Shown in pieces: positions 41,060 to 49,252 of a stretch of 64,000 nt of DNA. A program made the translations under genes and the position numbers. Source of the stretch: Luteococcus sp038433155 (GTDB lineage: Bacteria > Actinomycetota > Actinomycetes > Propionibacteriales > Propionibacteriaceae); assembly GCF_038433155.1 (NCBI RefSeq), contig NZ_JBCDMW010000022.1, positions 138,944 to 202,943 on the forward strand, given 5' to 3'. The stretch's first letter is position 1, and every line of letters starts with the position of its first letter. The notes below the pieces were generated by a model, which worked only from the letters and a program-made list of their open reading frames with translations, ran no database searches and had not been told where the DNA came from.

Positions 41060-42262
41060 TCAGGACTCGAGCAGCAGGGCCTCGCCCTGACCGCCCCCGC
41101 CACACAGCCCGATGGCGCCGCGAGTGGCCTTGCCGGAGGCGATCTGATGAGCCAGGTGGACGGTGAGCCGGCCACCGGAGGCACCGATCGGATGGCCGAT
41201 CGAGATGCCGCCGCCACACTCGTTCACCCGGGACAGGTCCACCCCCAGCTCGCGCGCGGAGTGCACCACGACGGCGGCGAAGGCCTCATTGATCTCCACC
41301 AGGTCCAGGTCATCGGCCGTCCACCCCTGCCGCTGCAGCGCCTGCGCGATGGCCTGTGCCGGCTGGGCCTGCAGCGAGTGATCCGGGCCAGCCACCTGGC
41401 CGCAGGCCCGCAGCGTGGCCATGGGCCGCCACCCCTCCCGTTCCGCCCGGGCACGGGTGGTCAACACGACGGCCGCCGCGCCATCGCAGATCGAGGAGGC
41501 ATTGCCGGCGGTGATAGTGCCGTCGGGAGTGAAGGCGGGGCGTAGCCGGGCCATCGCTTCCGGAGTGGAGTCGGGGCGGACGCCTTCGTCACGCTCCACC
41601 ACGACGTCACCCTTGCGGCCGCGCACGGTCACCGGCACCACCTCCCGGGCCAGCGTTCCGTCCTCCCACGCGGCGTGCGCACGCTGGTGGCTCTGGGCGG
41701 CAAAGGCGTCCTGCTCCTCCCTGGTGACCGGGAAGCGCTCCGCATAGCGCTCGCTCAGCTCGCCCATCGGGATCCCGATGTCGGCGGCGGTGAGCCCGTC
41801 GTAGGCCATGTGGTCGATCATCTGCACCCCGCCATAGGACTTGCCGACCCGCAGGTCGGGCAGCAGATGGGGCGCCCGGGACATCGACTCCATGCCACCC
41901 GCGACGGCCACCTCGCTGTCCCCGCAGCGCAGCGCGCGGGCCGCGTCGATGATGGCGGTCAGGCCGGACAGGCAGACCTTGTTCACCGTGCTGGTGTGGG
42001 CCGAGGCCGGGATCCCGGCGGCCAGGGCGGCCTGCTTGGCGGGATTCTGGCCGACACCGGCCTGCAGCACCTCCCCCAGCACCACCATGTCCACCAGCTC
42101 GGGCGAGACGCCGCCCTTCTCGAGCGCACCGGCAATGGCGATGCCGCCGAGTTCCGGCGCGGACAGGCTGGACAGGGCACCGAGCAGCTTGCCCGACGGG
42201 GTGCGCGCGGCACCGACGATCACGATGTCGTCGGGAGAGAACACAGCACTGGGTTCGGTCAT
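41060..42262 (-). CDS. Acetyl-CoA C-acyltransferase (thiolase)
   Basis: A 400-residue thiolase for cleaving 3-ketoacyl-CoA. The nucleophilic cysteine is Cys97 in STVNKVCLSGL; GHPIGASGGRLTVHL and CGGGGQGEALL carry the other catalytic His and Cys. The ATG at 42262 has AAGGAG 6 bases before it; the frame extends 16 codons upstream without a better start. It lies 96 bases upstream of mmsA with its own promoter, which has the perfect version of the proposed TetR operator. Confidence 0.94.
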   Translation of the reverse strand: MTEPSAVFSPDDIVIVGAARTPSGKLLGALSSLSAPELGGIAIAGALEKGGVSPELVDMVVLGEVLQAGVGQNPAKQAALAAGIPASAHTSTVNKVCLSGLTAIIDAARALRCGDSEVAVAGGMESMSRAPHLLPDLRVGKSYGGVQMIDHMAYDGLTAADIGIPMGELSERYAERFPVTREEQDAFAAQSHQRAHAAWEDGTLAREVVPVTVRGRKGDVVVERDEGVRPDSTPEAMARLRPAFTPDGTITAGNASSICDGAAAVVLTTRARAEREGWRPMATLRACGQVAGPDHSLQAQPAQAIAQALQRQGWTADDLDLVEINEAFAAVVVHSARELGVDLSRVNECGGGISIGHPIGASGGRLTVHLAHQIASGKATRGAIGLCGGGGQGEALLLES

Positions 42263-42309
42263 GACGGCTCCTTCTGGTTTGAACGTGCAGGTCGGGCAGG
42301 TGATCAGCA

Positions 42310-42338
42310 AGAGTACGATTTCTCTTACGATCGTACCG
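42310..42338 (-). promoter_or_regulatory. Thiolase promoter with perfect 24-bp palindrome
   Basis: On the minus strand CGGTAC and TACTCT (42310-42315) are 17 bases apart. GTACGAT-N10-ATCGTAC at 42313-42336 has perfect 7-bp arms and overlaps the -10 by three bases, as at 27382. Confidence 0.65.
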
Positions 42339-42452
42339 TTTTGAGTGAGGTCCGGCTAGAGCATCCGGGCCGCCACAATCCCAGTAGGCTGTCCAGGAGG
42401 CCGCACCGCCGGGCCAGCCACACGAACCGACCCACCCAAGGGAGGACCCACC

Positions 42453-43175
42453 ATGGCCACACCGCACATCGCCGCCGAGCCGGGCCAGATCGCCGAGCTG
42501 GTACTGATGCCCGGCGATCCCAAGCGCGCCGCCCGGATCGCCGAGACCTTCCTCGCCGACGCCCAGCTGGTCAGCGACGTCCGCGGGATCGGTTGCTGGA
42601 CGGGCACCTATCAGGGCACCCCGATGAGCGTGATGGCCTCCGGGATGGGCATTGCGTCGCTCAGCATCTACGCCACCGAGCTGTTCCGTTTCTACGGGGT
42701 GCGTCGGATCTGTCGGGTGGGCACCTGCGGCGGGATCTCGTCGACGGTGAAGGTGCGCGACGTGGTGATCGGCAACGCGGCCCACACCAATTCCAATGTC
42801 TCGACGCTGTACACCCCCGGCGTCACCATGAGCCTGGCCGCCAGCTTCGACATGCTGCGTGGCGCGGTGGACCAGGCCCGCTCGATGGAGCTGGTGGGCG
42901 ACGCCCAGGTGCACGTCGGGCCGATCTACTCCTCCGACTTCTTCTACCTGGGCCGTTCCGACGTCGTCGAGGGCCTGGACCGGGTGGGCACCCTGGGCGT
43001 GGAGATGGAGGCGGCCGGGCTGTACGCGTGTGCGGCGCTGGAGGGTGCGGAGGCGCTGACGGTGCTCACGGTGAGCGACCACCTCAAGGATGGTTCGGGC
43101 GACATGTCTGCCGAGGAGCGCGAGACCTCCTTCGGCAATGCCCTGCGGATCGCCGCGGCCGGTCTGCTGGCCTGA
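42453..43175 (+). CDS. deoD: Purine-nucleoside phosphorylase, DeoD type
   Basis: A 240-residue hexameric-type phosphorylase that splits purine nucleosides to base and (deoxy)ribose 1-phosphate. LMPGDPKRA (phosphate site), GTYQGTPMSVMASGMG, RVGTCGG and GVEMEAAGLYACAA with VSDHL are the family motifs. GGGAGGACC precedes the ATG. It is a single gene, divergent from the thiolase and convergent with ahpF. Confidence 0.95.
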   Translation: MATPHIAAEPGQIAELVLMPGDPKRAARIAETFLADAQLVSDVRGIGCWTGTYQGTPMSVMASGMGIASLSIYATELFRFYGVRRICRVGTCGGISSTVKVRDVVIGNAAHTNSNVSTLYTPGVTMSLAASFDMLRGAVDQARSMELVGDAQVHVGPIYSSDFFYLGRSDVVEGLDRVGTLGVEMEAAGLYACAALEGAEALTVLTVSDHLKDGSGDMSAEERETSFGNALRIAAAGLLA

Positions 43176-43187
43176 GCTCCCCACCCG

Positions 43188-43212
43188 GCTCCCGAGCCGG
43201 TCGAGGCCCTGG
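43188..43212 (+). repeat. Dispersed intergenic repeat, copy 3
   Basis: GCTCCCGAGCCGGTCGAGGC, a more diverged copy in the opposite orientation, just after deoD. Confidence 0.4.
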
Positions 43213-43352
43213 ACCGCACTGGCCCGGGTCGGTTCGTCGACGGGTCCGGAGCCTCGCAGCGCGGTTCCGCGAGGAGACGCGAGCGAGCGAGTGTCCACGA
43301 GACGCAGCACAAGAGGCTTCCGGCCCGACGACGCGCCGACCCCTCGGACACA

Positions 43353-43399
43353 CCGGGCCCGCCCCTCGACGCTCTAGGAGCGTCGAGGGGCGGGCCCGG
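43353..43399. terminator. Bidirectional terminator, deoD/ahpF
   Basis: A 22-bp perfect stem (43353-43374 with 43378-43399) with a 3-base TAG loop, the longest hairpin in the window, between convergent genes. Confidence 0.9.
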
Positions 43400-43410
43400 G
43401 TGGTGCTGGA

Positions 43411-44994
43411 TCAGGCCTCGACGGCCGCCTGCTTGTGCCGGATCAGGTAGTCGAAGGCGCTCAGGGCAGCGGTGGCCCCGGAACCCTGGGCGACGACGAT
43501 CTGCTTGTACGGCTCGGTCGAGCAGTCGCCGGCGGCAAAGATGCCGGGGGCCGAGGTCTCGCCCCGGTCATTGATCTCCACTTCACCCCGCGGGGAGAGC
43601 TTGACCGCGGTGCCCTTGAGCCACTGGGTGGTGGGCAGCAGGCCGATCTGGACGAAGACGCCGGCCAGGTCCAGCTGGTGCTCCTGCTCGGTGGCCCGGT
43701 CCTTGTACTTCAGGGCGGTGACCTGGGCGCCGTCACCAACCACCTCGGTGGTCTGGGCGTTCAGGATGACGTCCACATTGGGCATGGAGCGCAGCTTGTC
43801 CTGCAGCACGTCGTCGGCCTTCAGGGTCTCCATGAACTCGACGACGGTGACGTGCTCCACGATCCCGGCCAGGTCGATCGCGGCCTCGATGCCGGAGTTG
43901 CCACCGCCGACAACGGCGATCCTCTTGCCCTTGAACAGCGGGCCGTCGCAGTGCGGGCAGAAGGTGACGCCCTTGTTGCGGTACTCCTCCTCGCCCGGGA
44001 CGCCCATCAGGCGCCACTTGGCACCCGTCGCGATGATCACGCTGCGGGCCTTGAGCGCGGCATCCTCACCGAACGTGACGGTGTGCAGGCCGCCCTCCTT
44101 CTCGGCGGGGATGATTCCGGTGGCGGACTGGTTCTTGATCACGTCGATCTCGTAGTCGCCGACGTGCTGCTCCAGGGCAGCGGCGAACTTGGGGCCCTCG
44201 GTCTTGGGCACGGAGATGAAGTTCTCGATGGCCATGGTGTCCAGCACCTGGCCGCCGAAGCGCTCCCCCACCAGGCCGGTACGGAAACCCTTGCGCGCGG
44301 TGTAGATGGCGGCCGAGGCGCCGGCCGGGCCCTGGCCCACCACAAGCACCTCGTAGGGCTCGCGCTCGTTGAGCTTGCTGGCGGCCTTGGCGCCGGCGCC
44401 GGTGTCCAGCTTGGCAACGAAGTCGGCCATGTCCATCCGGCCGGTGGCGAAGGGCTCGCCGTTGAGGTAGACCTGCGGGACGGTGAGGATGTTCTTCTCC
44501 TTCACCTCGTCCTGGAAGAGCGAGCCCTCTACGGCGGTGTGCTTGATCCGCGGGTTGAGCACACTCATGGCGTTCAGGGCCTGCACCACGGTGGGGCAGT
44601 TCTGGCAGGTCAGGGACATGTAGGTGGTGAACTCGTAGTCACCGTCTAGTTCCTTGACCTGCTCCATCAGGTCGGCATCCTCCTTGACGGGGTTGCCGCC
44701 CACCTGGACCAGCGCCAGGACCAGGGAGCTGAACTCGTGGCCGAGCGGGATGCCGGCGAAGCGGACGGCGATGTCCGTGCCGGGGCGCTCGATGCTGAAG
44801 GAGGGCTTGCGGGCGTCGTCGCCGTCGCTGCGCACGGTGATCTTGTCGCTCAGCGCGGCGATCTCGTTCAGTAGCCCGAGCATCTCCTGGGCCTTGGGAC
44901 GGTCGTCAAGGCTGGCCACCAGCTCGATGGGCTCGACGACCTTGGTCAACAGCTGGGACAGCTGGGCGGTGAGATTGGAATCAAGAACTGCCAT
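43411..44994 (-). CDS. ahpF: Alkyl hydroperoxide reductase subunit F
   Basis: A 527-residue flavoprotein that reduces AhpC with NAD(P)H. The N-terminal thioredoxin-like region has CQNC (about 129-132), followed by an FAD domain (VVGQGPAGASAAIYTARKG), the redox pair CPHC (about 345-348) and the nucleotide domain (VVGGGNSGIEAAIDLAG). The length equals that of enterobacterial AhpF. It lies downstream of ahpC on the same strand but 571 bases away, with a tandem repeat between them. Confidence 0.94.
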   Translation of the reverse strand: MAVLDSNLTAQLSQLLTKVVEPIELVASLDDRPKAQEMLGLLNEIAALSDKITVRSDGDDARKPSFSIERPGTDIAVRFAGIPLGHEFSSLVLALVQVGGNPVKEDADLMEQVKELDGDYEFTTYMSLTCQNCPTVVQALNAMSVLNPRIKHTAVEGSLFQDEVKEKNILTVPQVYLNGEPFATGRMDMADFVAKLDTGAGAKAASKLNEREPYEVLVVGQGPAGASAAIYTARKGFRTGLVGERFGGQVLDTMAIENFISVPKTEGPKFAAALEQHVGDYEIDVIKNQSATGIIPAEKEGGLHTVTFGEDAALKARSVIIATGAKWRLMGVPGEEEYRNKGVTFCPHCDGPLFKGKRIAVVGGGNSGIEAAIDLAGIVEHVTVVEFMETLKADDVLQDKLRSMPNVDVILNAQTTEVVGDGAQVTALKYKDRATEQEHQLDLAGVFVQIGLLPTTQWLKGTAVKLSPRGEVEINDRGETSAPGIFAAGDCSTEPYKQIVVAQGSGATAALSAFDYLIRHKQAAVEA

Positions 44995-45157
44995 GGCTCC
45001 TACTTCAGGACGGGGATTTCACGACGGGGATCCGGGATTGGTTCGACGGGCCGAACGGCCCCGCGACAAGCTCGGGGACCGTGGTTGACTCCCTGCGGCG
45101 GGGGCAACCACGGCGGCCCGAACCGGCCGATGCCGATGCGGTGGCCCCGTCCGCTCA
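44995..45157. other. Left part of the ahpF-ahpC gap
   Basis: No gene is seen. The stretch holds a dispersed repeat (45058-45086) and leads into the tandem array; a degenerate end of a repeat unit (CCCGTCCGCTCA) lies just before 45158. Confidence 0.5.
45058..45086 (+). repeat. Dispersed intergenic repeat, copy 4
   Basis: CGCGACAAGCTCGGGGACC followed by GTGGTTG; close to the copies at 25201 and 49197. Confidence 0.6.
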
Positions 45158-45560
45158 GGCGACGAAGGAGCCGCACGACCGGACGGAACAGAAGGAGCGG
45201 AGCGAAGCGACTTCGCCGCCCTTCCGGGGGCCAACGGGGGCGGAGCCCCCCGTCCGGTCAGGCGACGAAGGAGCCGCACGACCGGACGGAACAGAAGGAG
45301 CGGAGCGAAGCGACTTCGCCGCCCTTCCGGGGGCCAACGGGGGCGGAGCCCCCCGTCCGGTCAGGCGACGAAGGAGCCGCACGACCGGACGGAACAGAAG
45401 GAGCGGAGCGAAGCGACTTCGCCGCCCTTCCGGGGGCCAACGGGGGCGGAGCCCCCCGTCCGGTCAGGCGACGAAGGAGCCGCACGACCGGACGGAACAG
45501 AAGGAGCGGAGCGAAGCGACTTCGCCGCCCTTCCGGGGGCCAACGGGGGCGGAGCCCCCG
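45158..45560 (+). repeat. 103-bp tandem repeat, four copies
   Basis: Units start at 45158, 45261, 45364 and 45467; the first three are full and identical by eye, and the fourth stops about 13 bases short, next to the ahpC stop codon. Each unit contains CGAAGCGACTTCG, a 13-base palindrome, and GGGGGC-GGA-GCCCCC, a strong hairpin. The period is not a multiple of three, so it does not encode a protein repeat. Confidence 0.95.
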
Positions 45561-45565
45561 TTCAT

Positions 45566-46129
45566 TCAGATCTTGCCCACCAGGTCAATGCCGGGGGTCA
45601 GGGTCGCCTCGCCCTCTTCCCACTTGGCCGGGCAGACCTCGCCCGGGTGGTTGCGCACGTACTGGGCGGCCTTGATCTTGCGGATCAGCTGGCCGGCCTC
45701 CCGGCCGATGCCCTCGGCGGTGGTCTCGATGTACTGGATGATGCCGTCGGGGTCCACCAGGAAGGTGGCGCGATCGGCCTGGCCGGCACCGGGACGCATG
45801 TTGTCGAAGTTGTTGGTGATCTGGCCGTTGCTGTCGCCCAGCATGTAGTACTTGATCTTGCCAACCTCGGCGGAGGCCTCGGTCCAGGCCTTGTGCACGA
45901 AGTGCGAGTCGGTGCTGACGGAGTAGACCTCGACGTCCATGCTCTTCAGCTCTTCGTAGTGGTCGGCCATGTCGCCCAGCTCGGTGGGGCAGACGAAGGT
46001 GAAGTCGGCCGGGTAGAAGAAGAAGACGCCCCACTTGCCCAGGACGTCGGCGTCGGACACCTCCACGAACTGGCCGTCCTTGTAGGCCTGGGTCTTGAAG
46101 GGGAGGATCTTGGTGTTCATCAGGGACAT
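45566..46129 (-). CDS. ahpC: Alkyl hydroperoxide reductase subunit C (peroxiredoxin)
   Basis: A 187-residue typical 2-Cys peroxiredoxin that reduces H2O2, organic peroxides and peroxynitrite. The peroxidatic cysteine is Cys47 in FTFVCPTE and the resolving one is Cys166 in EVCPAKW, matching enterobacterial AhpC. AAAGG lies before the ATG at 46129. The promoter carries nested palindromes between its -35 and -10, and a Fur-family regulator gene lies 265 bases upstream on the same strand. Confidence 0.97.
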   Translation of the reverse strand: MSLMNTKILPFKTQAYKDGQFVEVSDADVLGKWGVFFFYPADFTFVCPTELGDMADHYEELKSMDVEVYSVSTDSHFVHKAWTEASAEVGKIKYYMLGDSNGQITNNFDNMRPGAGQADRATFLVDPDGIIQYIETTAEGIGREAGQLIRKIKAAQYVRNHPGEVCPAKWEEGEATLTPGIDLVGKI

Positions 46130-46152
46130 CGGGGAACCTTTCGTTCAAAACT

Positions 46153-46182
46153 GGACTATTTCCAGAAACTGGAACCGTTCAA
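46153..46182 (-). promoter_or_regulatory. ahpC promoter with operator in the spacer
   Basis: On the minus strand TTGAAC (46177-46182) and TAGTCC (46153-46158) are 18 bases apart. The perfect palindrome TTCCAG-AAA-CTGGAA (46160-46174) fills the spacer. CTGGA-N5-TCCAG (46151-46165) overlaps it, and GTTCA-N4-TGAAC (46177-46190) overlaps the -35. Confidence 0.65.
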
Positions 46183-46394
46183 GAATGAACCTAGCGACTG
46201 ACCCAGCGCTTTGCAAGGCGAGTGTGGTCTGCGTGAGACAGCCCTGGCCCAAGGGAGGCCGATCATTGCCCCCACGGCCCAATGTAGTAAGACTTCAAAC
46301 AAGTCGGGAGCATTCCGGGACACGAGTGCGTGAACTATCCGACATCAGGGGCACCCCACCGCATGCGGAGCACAAAGAGAGACCCGGCCCCCGT

Positions 46395-46817
46395 TCAGCC
46401 CGCGGAACAGGCGGGGCACCTGCCCCAGTAGATGACCTCGGCTTCGTCCAGCACGAAGCCGTGAGTCTCCGAGGGCGCCAGGCAGGGCATCCGCCCCACC
46501 GCGCAGGCGACGTCCAGCACCACCCCGCAGCTGCGGCAGGCCATGTGGTGGTGATTGTCGTGGGCGTGGATCTCGTAGAGGGCCGGATGACCGGCCAGCT
46601 CCACCCGTCGTAACAGACCGGCTTCCCGCAGCACGTTGAGCGTGTCGTAGATGGACTGGACCGAGACCGACCCGAGCCTTTCCACCACCCCCCGACGGAC
46701 AGCCTCGGCCTCCGCATGGGGAGCCGCGGCCACGACGTCGAGCACCGCGGTCCGGATGGCGGTCACCCGCAGATTGGCCCGACGCAGGGCGTCGGGCGCC
46801 GAGAACGGCTGGTCCAT
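46395..46817 (-). CDS. Fur/PerR-family metalloregulator
   Basis: A 140-residue regulator with a winged helix (about 12-85; VQSIYDTLNVLREAGLLRRV) and a metal-binding dimer domain with HDNHHHMACRSCG and a second cysteine pair CPAC near the end, giving the structural zinc site. The ATG at 46817 has GGAGGA upstream; the frame runs on into tRNA-Tyr and cannot start there. Its place next to ahpC favours a peroxide-sensing (PerR/FurA-like) role over iron control, but the deciding metal ligands cannot be assigned without alignment. Confidence 0.87.
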   Translation of the reverse strand: MDQPFSAPDALRRANLRVTAIRTAVLDVVAAAPHAEAEAVRRGVVERLGSVSVQSIYDTLNVLREAGLLRRVELAGHPALYEIHAHDNHHHMACRSCGVVLDVACAVGRMPCLAPSETHGFVLDEAEVIYWGRCPACSAG

Positions 46818-46892
46818 CGTCGGGTCCTCCTCCACGTCGGCTCGGGCGATCCAGCGGCCGGGACAGCTCAGGGGAACAGTGTGGCAGATGCA

Positions 46893-46922
46893 CGAAAGCC
46901 CCGGACGGATCCGGGGCTTTCG
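46893..46922 (-). terminator. tRNA-Tyr terminator
   Basis: A 13-bp perfect stem (CGAAAGCCCCGGA with its complement) with a 4-base loop directly follows tRNA-Tyr. Confidence 0.8.
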
Positions 46923-46924
46923 AG

Positions 46925-47007
<83 letters not shown>

Positions 47008-47119
47008 ATGCCGGTCAACCCGGCGAGGAGAAACACTAGCAGCCCGATGGCGGATCATGCCAATCGAGCCACCGCCGCTGGCAAAATGGAGCCCGCACGC
47101 CAAACCCAGAGGAGAGAAC

Positions 47120-47611
47120 ATGGCAGCCGACAGCTCGTTCGACATCGTCAGCAAGGTCGACCGGCAGGAGGTGGACAACGCCCTGGGCCAGGCGGCCCGC
47201 GAGGTCAGCCAGCGGTTCGACTTCAAGAACACCGATTCGCTCATCAAGTGGTCCGGCGAGGCGATCGAGATCGAGAGCAATGGCGAGGAGCGAGCCAAGG
47301 CCGTGCTGGACGTCTTCCAGACCAAGCTGGTCAAGCGCGGCGTCAACCTCAAGGCGCTGGACGCCGGCGAGCCCCGGCTCAGCGGCAAGATGTGGAAGAT
47401 CACCTGCACCATGAAGCAGGGGATCACCCAGGAGAACGCCAAGAAGATCTCCAAGCTGATCCGCGACGAGGGACCCAAGGGCGTCAAGGCACAGATTCAG
47501 GGCGAGGAGCTGCGGGTCAGCTCCAAGAAGCGCGACGACCTGCAGACCGTCCAGGCCCTGATCAAGCAGCAGGACTACGACTTCGCGGTGCAGTTCACCA
47601 ACTACCGCTGA
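47120..47611 (+). CDS. yajQ: YajQ-family nucleotide-binding protein
   Basis: A 163-residue protein with two ferredoxin-like lobes (SSFDIVSKVDRQEVDNALGQAAREV at the start, DYDFAVQFTNYR at the end). In Xanthomonas and some other bacteria YajQ binds cyclic di-GMP; whether it does in actinobacteria is unclear. The ATG at 47120 has GGAGAG upstream and gives the usual length. It is a single gene divergent from tRNA-Tyr. Confidence 0.93.
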   Translation: MAADSSFDIVSKVDRQEVDNALGQAAREVSQRFDFKNTDSLIKWSGEAIEIESNGEERAKAVLDVFQTKLVKRGVNLKALDAGEPRLSGKMWKITCTMKQGITQENAKKISKLIRDEGPKGVKAQIQGEELRVSSKKRDDLQTVQALIKQQDYDFAVQFTNYR

Positions 47612-47773
47612 GGTGGCGTCGGGGCCCGACCACTGCTCGACGAGTTCCACAACACCCCGGAACCAGTCTGCCGACCAGCTGCCCTCTCGGTCGGCCGCCA
47701 CCGTCGGGGCAGCGGGGCCCGGACGCCCCGTCCCGCCATGACACCCGCCGGCATTGACACGGAACTTTCCATA

Positions 47774-47779
47774 TATATT
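47774..47779 (+). promoter_or_regulatory. -10 box of leaderless DUF2249 gene
   Basis: TATATT ends 7 bases before the ATG at 47787, within an AT-rich ATATATATT unusual for this genome. TTGACA lies at 47754-47759, 14 bases upstream, which is short for a -35. Confidence 0.6.
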
Positions 47780-47786
47780 GGGTGCC

Positions 47787-48077
47787 ATGACGAACGAACT
47801 CCCCCTTGTCGAGAAGTCCGGTGGCTGCGGTTGCGGCCATGACCACGAGACCGAGGTCCCCACGCTGGTGGCCGGGCAGATCCCGCACGCCGTGCGGCAC
47901 GGCGCCATCATCGGCGCCCTGAGCCAGATCCCGTCGGGCGGTCAGCTCGACCTCGTCGCCCCGCACGTGCCCACTCCCCTGCTGAACCAGATCGAGCAGC
48001 TCTTCCCCGGTGTGTACAGCACCGAGGTGATCGACCCCACGCCCGAGGCCTACCGGATCCGCTTCACCAAGGCCTGA
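47787..48077 (+). CDS. DUF2249 domain protein with Cys/His N-terminus
   Basis: A 96-residue protein. Residues 1-20 include GGCGCGHDHETE, a likely metal-binding stretch, and the rest is a DUF2249 domain (QIPHAVRHGAIIGALSQIPSGGQLDLVAPH, then RIRFTKA). DUF2249 proteins elsewhere are tied to nitric oxide or denitrification regulons and hemerythrin-like proteins; the function is unproven. No ribosome binding site is visible and the TATATT box fits leaderless transcription. It stands between yajQ and the exonuclease gene. Confidence 0.75.
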   Translation: MTNELPLVEKSGGCGCGHDHETEVPTLVAGQIPHAVRHGAIIGALSQIPSGGQLDLVAPHVPTPLLNQIEQLFPGVYSTEVIDPTPEAYRIRFTKA

Positions 48078-48090
48078 ACCAACAAGTCCC

Positions 48091-48123
48091 AGTGCCCGCC
48101 GGCCAGCCACACCGGCGGGCACT
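48091..48123 (+). terminator. Hairpin after DUF2249 gene
   Basis: AGTGCCCGCCGG and CCGGCGGGCACT form a 12-bp stem. A second inverted repeat, GCATTCCC/GGGAATGC, follows at 48126-48143. Confidence 0.65.
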
Positions 48124-48244
48124 ACGCATTCCCGGGGGAATGCCCAGGATGCAGCAGTTCACTGGACACCCGCGACGGGGACCCTGCACCCCTCCCGCAC
48201 CACGGGCCCGGACCGTCGGCCGGACGTGATCGGGCGACGGTGAC

Positions 48245-48250
48245 TAGGCT
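48245..48250 (+). promoter_or_regulatory. -10 box of leaderless exonuclease gene
   Basis: TAGGCT ends 7 bases before the ATG at 48258; no Shine-Dalgarno is visible. Confidence 0.55.
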
Positions 48251-48257
48251 GGCGGAC

Positions 48258-49181
48258 ATGTTGCGCGTCGCCACCTTCAACGTGAACGGAATCCGGGCCA
48301 CCCAGAAGCGGGGCTTCGCCGACTGGCTGGCCAGCCGGCAGTGCGACGTCGTGGCCCTGCAGGAGGTGCGCTGCCCGGTGCCGCTGCTGCCCGACGGCAT
48401 CTTCGGGGAGTACCACCTGGCCTACGACGCGGGGCAGCTGGCCGGCCGCAATGGGGTGGCCATCCTCACCCGGCAGCTGCCGCTGGATGTGCGCAGCTGG
48501 GGCGCCGGTGCCCTGGTGCGGGCGCCGGGTGACTCCGACGTCGAGCTTCGCGAGGAGGCGGAGCGGGATGCCCTGGCGCGGGAGCTGAAGGCCTTCGCCA
48601 CCGAGGGGCGCTACCTGGAGGTGGACCTGGCCGACCGGCCGCTGACCGTCGCCAGCCTGTACCTGCCCAAGGGCGGCCTGCCGGCCGAGTTGCAGGCCGA
48701 GGGGAAGAACGGCCGGGACAAGCCCGACGGGGGCGCCAAGTACGAACGCAAGATGCGCTTCCTCAAGGGTTTCGCCCGGCACCTGACCAGGGCCAGGCGC
48801 ACCGCGGCCGCGCAGGGCCGGGAATTCCTGGTGATGGGTGACTTCAACATCGCCCATGACGAGCACGACATCAAGAACTGGAAGGGCAACCTCAAGAGCG
48901 AGGGCTTCCTGCCCGAGGAGCGGGCCTGGCTGGACCAGATCCTCTCCCCACGCACCCTGGTGGACGTCGTGCGCACCCTGCATCCGGACCAGGACGGCCC
49001 CTACTCCTGGTGGAGCTGGATGGGCCAGGCCTTCGTGAAGGACGCTGGCTGGCGGATCGACTACCAGTTCGCCACCCCGAAGCTGGCCAAACTGGCGGTC
49101 CGTGGGGGTACCGACCGGGCCGAGAGCTATGAGGCGCGGATGAGCGACCACGCCCCGGTCGTCGTCGACTACGACTTCTGA
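48258..49181 (+). CDS. Exodeoxyribonuclease III family AP endonuclease
   Basis: A 307-residue Mg-dependent nuclease for abasic-site repair. ATFNVNGIRA, ALQEVRCP, MGDFNIAHDEHD and the C-terminal SDHAPVVVDYDF contain the catalytic Asn, Glu, Asp and His of the endonuclease/exonuclease/phosphatase fold. I start at the ATG at 48258 (MLRVATFNVNG), as in the family, instead of a GTG six codons upstream. The gene ends close to a dispersed repeat. Confidence 0.9.
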   Translation: MLRVATFNVNGIRATQKRGFADWLASRQCDVVALQEVRCPVPLLPDGIFGEYHLAYDAGQLAGRNGVAILTRQLPLDVRSWGAGALVRAPGDSDVELREEAERDALARELKAFATEGRYLEVDLADRPLTVASLYLPKGGLPAELQAEGKNGRDKPDGGAKYERKMRFLKGFARHLTRARRTAAAQGREFLVMGDFNIAHDEHDIKNWKGNLKSEGFLPEERAWLDQILSPRTLVDVVRTLHPDQDGPYSWWSWMGQAFVKDAGWRIDYQFATPKLAKLAVRGGTDRAESYEARMSDHAPVVVDYDF

Positions 49182-49196
49182 CGGATCGCCCGGTCA

Positions 49197-49227
49197 GGGG
49201 CCTCGACAGGCTCGGCCACCGTGGCTG
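49197..49227 (+). repeat. Dispersed intergenic repeat, copy 5
   Basis: GGGCCTCGACAGGCTCGGCC followed by ACCGTGGCTG, between the convergent exonuclease and hydratase-family genes. Confidence 0.6.
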
Positions 49228-49252
49228 GGCCAGGCTCCAGACCCTGGCTGGG

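Noticed and set aside
45019..45543. Small arginine/proline-rich proteins encoded in the 103-bp repeats
   Set aside because: The frames restart in each copy because the period is not a multiple of three, and there are no ribosome binding sites; they are by-products of the repeat.
45158..45560. CRISPR array
   Set aside because: The units are direct tandem copies without spacers, the period is 103 bases, and no cas gene is present.
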